Assembly: GCA_031290955.1 (NCBI GenBank)
Contig: JAISLJ010000102.1
Location: 1-20,182 of the forward strand
From: Zoogloeaceae bacterium
GTDB lineage: Bacteria > Pseudomonadota > Gammaproteobacteria > Burkholderiales > Rhodocyclaceae
DNA: 20,182 nucleotides
Direction: 5' to 3'
Shown here piece after piece: positions 14,785 to 20,182 of this stretch. How positions within the stretch are numbered: the stretch's first letter is position 1; every line of letters starts with the position of its first letter. Position numbers and translations under genes: made by a program. The notes beneath the pieces were generated by a model, which saw only the letters and a list, made by a program, of their open reading frames with translations, did not search any database and was not told the origin of the DNA.

Positions 14785-15717
14785 ATGTTGTGTCCATCCT
14801 GCCATGCCGCCTTGCCGGAAGGAGCGCGATTCTGCACTTCCTGCGGTCATCCGGTCGCGGCATCGGCATCCGTCCCCGCATCCACATGCCCACGCTGCCA
14901 GGCCGAACTGCCACAAGGCGCAAATTTCTGCTCCCACTGCGGAACCGCTGCTGCTGCGCAGGGCAATGTGTCCGCTCCACTGGAAGCGCCCGCGCAGATT
15001 GAACCCGCCGCTCCGACCAAGCCTCCCGCGCAACCGGAAGCATCCGCACAGGGCGATGTGTCCGCGCCATTGGAAGCGCCTGTGCCGGAGCGCGAGGCGG
15101 ATGTTCCTCCCGCGTCCCGGCAGCGCAATTTCCTTCCCGTCATTGTTGCCGGGTTCCTGCTCCTTGCCGTGCTGGCCACGGCAGCGGGCATCTGGGCCTA
15201 TTTCTCCCATCGGGAAAGCGAAGCGCCGCCTCCAGATGTGCCCGTCTCTGTCCCGCCCGCCCCGGAAGGGACCAGGACGCCAGCGCCGGAAACTCTTCCG
15301 GAACCGCTCCCGGAAATTCCCCTGGAAGCCGCGCCAGCGCCGGAAGCCTTGCCTGAACCCGCTCCGCCCCCGGAAACAAAGGAAGCCGTGCCCCCGCAAA
15401 AGGCCGCGCCGCCCGTCCGCAAGCGTCCTTCCCGCCGCGCCAGGAAGGATGAGGACAACAAGGATTCCCTGGGCGAGGAGAATGACGAGTTCGGCATTAC
15501 CGCGCCCCCGGCAGACCACCCGCAGGAGCGTCGCCGCGCCGAACGCGAAGCGCCGCGCTCCCCAAGCTGCGCCGGGCTGCGCGGCTTCCCGGCGCTGATC
15601 TGCAATACCGAGGGACCAGCGCATTTCTGGCGCTGCGCGCCCGACGGCGTCAATTGGGACAACGAGATTCCGGGATGCCAGAGAAGCAGCGGCGGCAACC
15701 GGAATTTCCCCTATTAG
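14785..15717 (+). CDS. Double zinc-ribbon, single-pass membrane protein
   Basis: The 310-residue protein has two N-terminal zinc ribbons (C3/C6/C17/C20 and C35/C38/C49/C52, each CPxC...CxxCG). A Pro/Ala/Glu-rich linker holding a 30-residue internal duplication follows, then one transmembrane helix (about 117-140). Next comes a long Pro/Glu-rich stretch and a basic-acidic segment. The short C-terminal domain has four cysteines ('CAGLRG', 'LICNTEG', 'WRCAPDG', 'PGCQR') and may be disulphide bonded. The most likely topology is ribbons inside, cysteine knot outside. Function unknown. It starts 29 bases after the dynamin stop with a weak ribosome site, and probably shares its transcript. It could tether the dynamin or FHA protein to the membrane. 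Confidence 0.85.
   Translation: MLCPSCHAALPEGARFCTSCGHPVAASASVPASTCPRCQAELPQGANFCSHCGTAAAAQGNVSAPLEAPAQIEPAAPTKPPAQPEASAQGDVSAPLEAPVPEREADVPPASRQRNFLPVIVAGFLLLAVLATAAGIWAYFSHRESEAPPPDVPVSVPPAPEGTRTPAPETLPEPLPEIPLEAAPAPEALPEPAPPPETKEAVPPQKAAPPVRKRPSRRARKDEDNKDSLGEENDEFGITAPPADHPQERRRAEREAPRSPSCAGLRGFPALICNTEGPAHFWRCAPDGVNWDNEIPGCQRSSGGNRNFPY
14956..15080 (+). repeat. Internal 35-base direct duplication, 90 bases apart
   Basis: Bases 14956-14990 and 15046-15080 match at 31 of 35 positions and are in the same reading frame. They encode 'AQGNVSAPLEAP' and 'AQGDVSAPLEAP' in the linker of the zinc-ribbon protein. Three of the four differences are silent, which points to an older in-frame duplication kept at protein level. 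Confidence 0.75.
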
Positions 15718-15733
15718 TCCCGCGACCGAACAC

Positions 15734-17881
15734 ATGCGACTCGCGTGGATTTCCCGGCTCTCCGCGCCGCGCTGGGCCTTCTCCCCGACCATGCAGGCCA
15801 TTCGCAATGGCTTCCTCCTGTGCCTGCCGCTGGTTGCCGCCGGGTCGTTCGCCATCCTCCTCAACAGCCTGCCGCTTGCCGCCTACCAGGAGGCGATGCA
15901 CAGCCTGTTCGGGCCGGGATGGAAATCCTTCGGGGCCTTGGTCTGGCAGGGAACCTTCGGCATCATCGCCTTCCCGATGCTGATCGGCATCAGCCATCAC
16001 CTGGCCGTGTCGCGCAACCAGCGAAACCCGAAGGAACTGGTCAGTCCGCTGCTCTCCATCCTGGTGGCCTTCGCCTCGCTGGCCGTGATCCTGCCTTCTG
16101 GCGAGGGCCTCACGATATGGCTGGGTACGCAAGGTCTCTTCATCAGCATCATCGTCGCCCTCTGTTCCACCCGGCTCTTCCTGCGCCTGACGAGAATTCG
16201 GCGGCTGTGCCTCCGGGTCTATTCGGAAGGCATGGATGGCGCCGCGCCGCAGATTTTCACCTATCTCTTGCCCGGCATGCTCACCATCCTGCTGTTCGCG
16301 GCGATCCACCTCGCGTTCCATGTCGTTTCGGGATATTCGATTCACCAGCTTCTCCATGAACTCATCCTGTTTCCGTTCCGCAAGGGCTTGCTGTGGCGGG
16401 ATGGGGATTCCTTCCAGTTCGCCCTTGTCTTCGCCTATGCGCTGCTGACCCAGTGCGTCTGGTTTTTCGGCATCCACGGCACGAATGTGTTCGCGCCGGT
16501 GACTTCCAACGTGTTCGTGCCCGCCACCCGGATCGACGCGGAAGCCGGATGGATGTTCTCCAAGGATTTCCTCGATGTCTTCGTATTCATGGGCGGCTCC
16601 GGCTCTTCCATCTGCCTTCTGGTCGCCCTGCTCCTGGCAAGCCGCAGCGAGAGCAGCCGCAGGCTTGCCCGCATCTCCATCCTGCCCGGCATCTTCAACA
16701 TCAACGAAATCCTGCTCTTTGGCCTGCCGGTCATCCTGAACCCGCTTTTCCTCATCCCTTTCATCCTGACGCCGCTCGTGCTGCTGCTCACGAGTTCGCT
16801 GGCGCTCGAACTGGGGCTTGTCCCGCCGCCCACGGTAACGCTCGACTGGACGACGCCGCCCATCCTGGGCGGCTACCTCGCCACGCATTCCATCGCCGGG
16901 AGTCTCTTGCAAGTGTTCAACATCGTCCTGGGAACGCTGCTCTACATCCCGTTCGTGCAGATTTCCGAACGAGTGAAACAGGAGCGCCAGAAACAGACGA
17001 TGAGCGCCCTGATGGAGGTTGCCTGCGCCAATGTGGTGGGGCCTTCCGGGAAGAAATGCCTGGATCGGGATGACGAGATCGGTGTGCTGGCGCGTGTGCT
17101 GGCCGGGGATCTGGAGCAGGCGCTCAAGCGAAACGAAGGCTTGTATCTCGAATACCAGCCGCTTGTGGACCACGCGACCGGCGAGGTGATCGGCGCCGAG
17201 GCGCTGGTGCGCTGGCGGCATCCCCTCTACGGCCAGATTCCAGCCCCGATCATGGTGGCCATCTCCGAAGACGGCGACTTCATGAAACCGCTGGGCCTCT
17301 GGGTGCTGGACGAGGCCTGCGCCGAACGGGCGCGGGAACGGGAAGGCGGCCTGCCGGAGCATTTCAAGATTTCGGTCAATGTTTCCATCCGGCAACTGGA
17401 CGACGCCAGCCTGCCGGAGAAGATCGAGCATTGCCTGGCGCGTTACCGGCTCGCGCCCCACATGATCGGCATCGAAGTCACGGAATCCATCGCGCTCGAT
17501 CCCAAGGCGCCGCACAACCTCATCCTGGAGCAGATCAGCCAGAAGGGCTTTTCCATCTCCATCGACGATTTCGGCATGGGGCACAGTTCCCTCGTGTACC
17601 TCAAGTATTTCCCGGTCAATACCCTGAAGATCGACAAGGCGCTGAGCAAGGATGTCGCCACGAGCGATATCTGCATGGAGATCATCGCCACCATCGTCGG
17701 GCTTTGCCAGGCGCTTTCGGTGAAAATCGTGGTCGAATTCGTCGAGAACCAGCAGCAGATCGACGTCTTGCGCAAACTGGGCTGTCACGTGTTCCAGGGT
17801 TATTTCTACAGCCCGCCGCTCGCGGGGGAAAAGATGCTGGCCTACGCGCTTGCCATGAACCGCAAGGCAGAAGCAAAATGA
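15734..17881 (+). CDS. PTS EIIC-like membrane domain fused to EAL c-di-GMP phosphodiesterase
   Basis: Residues 1 to about 415 form a PTS EIIC domain of the lactose/cellobiose/chitobiose type with around ten hydrophobic segments. They include 'MQAIRNGFLLCLPLVAAGS', the GIHG motif near 248, and 'NINEILLFGLPVILNP' near 321. The usual NEP there reads NEI. Residues about 455-710 are an EAL domain that hydrolyses c-di-GMP. EAL (about 489-491), 'SVNVS', 'EVTES', 'DDFGMGHSS', 'LKIDKAL', 'EFVEN' and 'QGYFYS' keep all metal and base residues I can identify, so it should be active. There is no EIIA or EIIB domain, suggesting sugar sensing or facilitated passage rather than phosphorylating transport. It starts 16 bases after the zinc-ribbon gene without a clear ribosome site. 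Its stop overlaps chiP as ATGA. Confidence 0.93.
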   Translation: MRLAWISRLSAPRWAFSPTMQAIRNGFLLCLPLVAAGSFAILLNSLPLAAYQEAMHSLFGPGWKSFGALVWQGTFGIIAFPMLIGISHHLAVSRNQRNPKELVSPLLSILVAFASLAVILPSGEGLTIWLGTQGLFISIIVALCSTRLFLRLTRIRRLCLRVYSEGMDGAAPQIFTYLLPGMLTILLFAAIHLAFHVVSGYSIHQLLHELILFPFRKGLLWRDGDSFQFALVFAYALLTQCVWFFGIHGTNVFAPVTSNVFVPATRIDAEAGWMFSKDFLDVFVFMGGSGSSICLLVALLLASRSESSRRLARISILPGIFNINEILLFGLPVILNPLFLIPFILTPLVLLLTSSLALELGLVPPPTVTLDWTTPPILGGYLATHSIAGSLLQVFNIVLGTLLYIPFVQISERVKQERQKQTMSALMEVACANVVGPSGKKCLDRDDEIGVLARVLAGDLEQALKRNEGLYLEYQPLVDHATGEVIGAEALVRWRHPLYGQIPAPIMVAISEDGDFMKPLGLWVLDEACAERAREREGGLPEHFKISVNVSIRQLDDASLPEKIEHCLARYRLAPHMIGIEVTESIALDPKAPHNLILEQISQKGFSISIDDFGMGHSSLVYLKYFPVNTLKIDKALSKDVATSDICMEIIATIVGLCQALSVKIVVEFVENQQQIDVLRKLGCHVFQGYFYSPPLAGEKMLAYALAMNRKAEAK

Positions 17882-19338
17882 CGCGCCCGCGCCGCGCCGG
17901 AAGGCGCAGGCTCGCCCGTCTTGGCGCATTTCTCGCCTGCCTCGCCGCCATGCCAACGGCGCAGGGCGGGGAGGAACAGGATACAGCGCGGACGTTTTGG
18001 GATGCGGCTGAACTCTCCGGCAACCTCATGTTCTTCCAGCGCCACCGTGCGCGTTATCGGCTTCAAGAGGGCCGCTTCGGCAACAACCTGCACCACGCCA
18101 CCCTGCAAGGGAGCATCGATTTCCGTTCCCCGTTTCTCCGTCTCCCAAGCTTTCCGGAAGCGGAAATCGGGTGGGATCTGGGCCTTTTCGCCACCCGCGA
18201 TCTTTATCAGGACGCCAGCCCCGACCATGAAATCAGCTTCTTCCCTTGGTCGAACCCTTGGTCGGCGGATTGGTCGAAAACGCGGGCGCAAAGCGGCGCA
18301 TCCCTGTACCGGGCGCATCTCAAGCTGCAACGCGCGGGCGAGGCGAGCAAGCTTTGGGGCAAGCTCGGCTACTTCCAGCCTTCCGGCCCCGGCATTCTTG
18401 GCGTGAACTGGGCCTTGACGCCGGGCGCCTACCTGGGCGCGGAAGGCGGCGGCGACTGGGGCAATCTTTCGTTTGCCACCGCCTACGTGACGCGCTACAA
18501 GGCCCCCTGGTATCGGGAAACCTATGGCTTTCGGGCCGGCGAGGCGACGGAGAAGATTGACCACCTCTGGTCCCTGGGCGCGCGTTACCGCGTGACGCCG
18601 AAATTCTCCGTGGAAGCCGCCTACGGCGAAGCGCCCGGCTTCCTGAGGAACGCCCACCTGAAGTTCAAATACCAGCGGGAAGAGACGCCGGGCAAGGCCC
18701 TCGCCCTGAGCTACCAGTTCTATGCCGTCGGCGACCGTGTCTCCACGCCACCCGACGCTGCCAATGCTGCCAACGATCTCTATGCGGACCACTGGGCCTT
18801 CCAGCAATATCTGGCGCTGCGCCGCACCGCCGCGCCCTACACCTTGCGGACGGAATTCCTCCTTACCCGTGCCCCCAGCAGGAAGCCACAGCACCTGGGC
18901 TACTTCGTCTATCGCCTGAGCAGCGCCTACGGCGGCGCGAACGGCGCCTACGAACCCTGGTGGGACAATCGCTCCGACTGGAACCACAACCGCGAGCGGG
19001 CCATCTTCGTGAGCGTCTCGCGTACGCTCGACGACTGGCTTCCCGCGCCCGGTTTCACCATCGGCGCATCCGCCGCGCATGGCTGGGGCGGCCGGGTATA
19101 TGGCGTCCGCGAACGCCTGAAGGAGCGCGCCTGGTCGCTGGATTTCAGCTACCGCGTCCCCAGCGGTCCCCTCAAGGGCGCGCGCCTCGCCCTGCACTAC
19201 ACCCACTATGACAACAAGACCCATGAACCAAGCTGGACGGGCTTCAAGAATCTTTTCCAGGACGAGCGCGACCTGAAATTCTCCATCATCCTCCCCTGGT
19301 GTCTTGCGGACGGCAAATTGTCCTGTGAAGGGCAATGA
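17878..19338 (+). CDS. chiP: Chitoporin-type outer membrane porin (ChiP/OprD family)
   Basis: A 486-residue outer membrane beta-barrel precursor with an Arg-rich signal peptide (about 1-30, ending near 'PTAQG'). Strand blocks match E. coli ChiP (YbfM) closely: 'FQRHRARY', 'GYFQPSGPGILGVNWALTPG', 'YKAPWY', 'SYQFYAVGDRV', 'WWDNRSDWN' and 'NLFQDERDLKF'. ChiP admits chitooligosaccharides into the periplasm. Translation is coupled to the EIIC-EAL gene by an ATGA overlap. Oddly the chain runs 12 residues past the last strand (W474, then 'CLADGKLSCEGQ') and does not end in the aromatic residue usual for barrel assembly. Substrate is inferred from similarity; a general OprD porin is the alternative. 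Confidence 0.9.
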   Translation: MTRPRRAGRRRLARLGAFLACLAAMPTAQGGEEQDTARTFWDAAELSGNLMFFQRHRARYRLQEGRFGNNLHHATLQGSIDFRSPFLRLPSFPEAEIGWDLGLFATRDLYQDASPDHEISFFPWSNPWSADWSKTRAQSGASLYRAHLKLQRAGEASKLWGKLGYFQPSGPGILGVNWALTPGAYLGAEGGGDWGNLSFATAYVTRYKAPWYRETYGFRAGEATEKIDHLWSLGARYRVTPKFSVEAAYGEAPGFLRNAHLKFKYQREETPGKALALSYQFYAVGDRVSTPPDAANAANDLYADHWAFQQYLALRRTAAPYTLRTEFLLTRAPSRKPQHLGYFVYRLSSAYGGANGAYEPWWDNRSDWNHNRERAIFVSVSRTLDDWLPAPGFTIGASAAHGWGGRVYGVRERLKERAWSLDFSYRVPSGPLKGARLALHYTHYDNKTHEPSWTGFKNLFQDERDLKFSIILPWCLADGKLSCEGQ

Positions 19339-19392
19339 GTCCTTGCGGACAACGTGTTGCGGGATGCGCGCGCAAGGGCAGGAAAAGGAGAA

Positions 19393-19424
19393 TCTCGCTG
19401 CCCGCAAGCCCCGCAGGAGCGAGA
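19393..19424 (+). terminator. Stem-loop after chiP, possible terminator
   Basis: TCTCGCT (19393-19399) and AGCGAGA (19418-19424) form a perfect 7-bp stem with an 18-base GC-rich loop, 55 bases past the chiP stop. No T run follows, so it would be a weak or factor-assisted terminator, or an mRNA-end stabiliser. Confidence 0.35.
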
Positions 19425-19469
19425 CGATTCCTCAGCGGTCAGTAATTCAGGAAACATCGGAATCAAATC

Positions 19470-19503
19470 GTCATTGCGAGGAGCAAAGCGACGCGGCAAT
19501 CCA
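19470..19503. repeat. Dispersed-palindrome-like repeat (GTCATTGCGAG... type)
   Basis: The 34 bases begin GTCATTGCGAGGAGC and end CGCGGCAATCCA. ATTGC (19473-19477) and GCAAT (19496-19500) are inverted around a GCGA/AGCGAC core. I know near-identical words as dispersed intergenic repeats in many bacterial genomes. Only one unit is seen here, in the gap before the PepSY gene. Confidence 0.55.
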
Positions 19504-19543
19504 TCGGCGTTCATTTTTGGTTTTTAACCCAAAGGAAATTCCC

Positions 19544-20182
19544 ATGAAAGAACACTTTCGCCAGAGCATGGCGTGGCTGCACACCTGGACGGGCTTACTT
19601 GCCGGATGGGTAATGTTTTTTGTTTTCGTTACCGGCACGGCGGCGTTTTTCAACGATGAGATTACGCGCTGGATGAAACCAGAATTACCTTTGCGGGTGG
19701 AACAGCAATATCCGCCGACGGCGGAAATGGCGGAGAAGGCAATCCGCTTTCTCGAAAAGCAGCGCGAACCTGCCGACACGTGGGTCATCCGCTTCCCCAC
19801 GGACGGACGCCATATCGGCAATCTGGGACATCATAGCGATGGCTTGCGCGGCTATCAATCCTTTCTGGAAGTCAAGCGATGGCGTGCGGGAGACGCAAGG
19901 CTTGACCCGGTGAGCGGTGAAATCATCCCGCGCCCGGAAACCCGTGACACCAAAGGCGGGGAGTTTTTCTTTGACGCGCATTACGTTCTGCATTACATGG
20001 ATCGGAACACTGGTCTCTACATCGTCGGCACGTTCGCCATGATGATGTTTGTCGCGCTGATTACCGGATTGATTGTGCACAAGCGCGTTTTCAAGGATTT
20101 TTTCACTTTCCGGCCCAATAAAGGAATGCGCTCCTGGCTGGACGCGCATCACGCTTTCGGCATCATGACGCTGCCGTTTCTG
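19544..20182 (+). CDS. PepSY-associated transmembrane protein, 3' end cut by window
   Basis: 213 codons are open to the window edge from ATG 19544, which has AAAGGAAA just upstream. The first membrane helix follows 'MAWLHTWTGLLAGWVMFFVFVTGTAAFF' in character: an HxWxG start within a hydrophobic span (about 10-36), typical of PepSY-associated TM proteins (PiuB-like). A periplasmic stretch (about 40-160) and a second helix ('YIVGTFAMMMFVALITGLIVHKR' region, about 163-186) follow, then 'RSWLDAHHAFG', another family hallmark with paired His. Such proteins often accompany TonB receptors and siderophore-iron release, but no iron gene or clear Fur box is visible here. It lies 205 bases after chiP and is probably a separate unit. 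Confidence 0.88.
   Translation, partial: MKEHFRQSMAWLHTWTGLLAGWVMFFVFVTGTAAFFNDEITRWMKPELPLRVEQQYPPTAEMAEKAIRFLEKQREPADTWVIRFPTDGRHIGNLGHHSDGLRGYQSFLEVKRWRAGDARLDPVSGEIIPRPETRDTKGGEFFFDAHYVLHYMDRNTGLYIVGTFAMMMFVALITGLIVHKRVFKDFFTFRPNKGMRSWLDAHHAFGIMTLPFL

Noticed and set aside
15650..17956. 768-codon open frame antisense to the EIIC-EAL gene
   Set aside because: Gln/Asp/Arg/His-rich mirrored composition, and the plus-strand protein has unmistakable EIIC and EAL motifs.
17878..19338. Frameshift in the chitoporin gene
   Set aside because: The frame is continuous and matches ChiP blocks from end to end; only the last 12 residues are odd.

Overview
The window is a dense, GC-rich stretch of proteobacterial chromosome, most likely betaproteobacterial. 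The protein sequences are closest to beta/gamma types: octaprenyl diphosphate synthase, a PBP5/6 carboxypeptidase followed by ybeD and lipB, and a ChiP-type chitoporin. tRNA-Pro lying just behind ispB is an arrangement I associate with Betaproteobacteria from memory; I have not checked it. No rRNA, CRISPR array, transposase, integrase or phage gene is visible, and no gene-free stretch exceeds 300 bases.

Left part, 1-3.5 kb, minus strand: the 5' portion of an SPFH/band-7 membrane protein with a good sigma70 promoter, tRNA-Pro(CGG), ispB (quinone side chain), and a three-part hypothetical protein ending in a DUF805 membrane domain. Centre-left, 3.7-7.2 kb, plus strand: a compact housekeeping run of D,D-carboxypeptidase, ybeD, lipB and dgt, with 14- and 6-base gaps and then a 4-base overlap. 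lipA, often found next to lipB, is absent here.

Centre, 7.3-15.7 kb, plus strand: an unusual accessory block. A divergent HSP90-family ATPase is followed 43 bases later by a helical-repeat (TPR-like) protein. Then, behind a triple 16-base-period repeat and its own extended -10 promoter, come an FHA-domain protein, a dynamin-like GTPase and a double zinc-ribbon, single-pass membrane protein. ATPase chaperone plus repeat scaffold, and phosphothreonine reader plus membrane-remodelling GTPase plus zinc-ribbon membrane protein, look like two functional units. Their adjacency suggests a shared stress or envelope job, but no function is proven. This is the best candidate for an undescribed system.

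Right part, 15.7-19.3 kb, plus strand: a fusion of a sugar-PTS EIIC (cellobiose/chitobiose type) membrane domain with a c-di-GMP phosphodiesterase (EAL) domain. It is translationally coupled (ATGA overlap) to a ChiP-like chitoporin. I infer a chitooligosaccharide sensing and uptake module in which sugar seen by the EIIC domain sets local c-di-GMP. The window ends with a short dispersed-repeat-like palindrome and the start of a PepSY-associated membrane protein.
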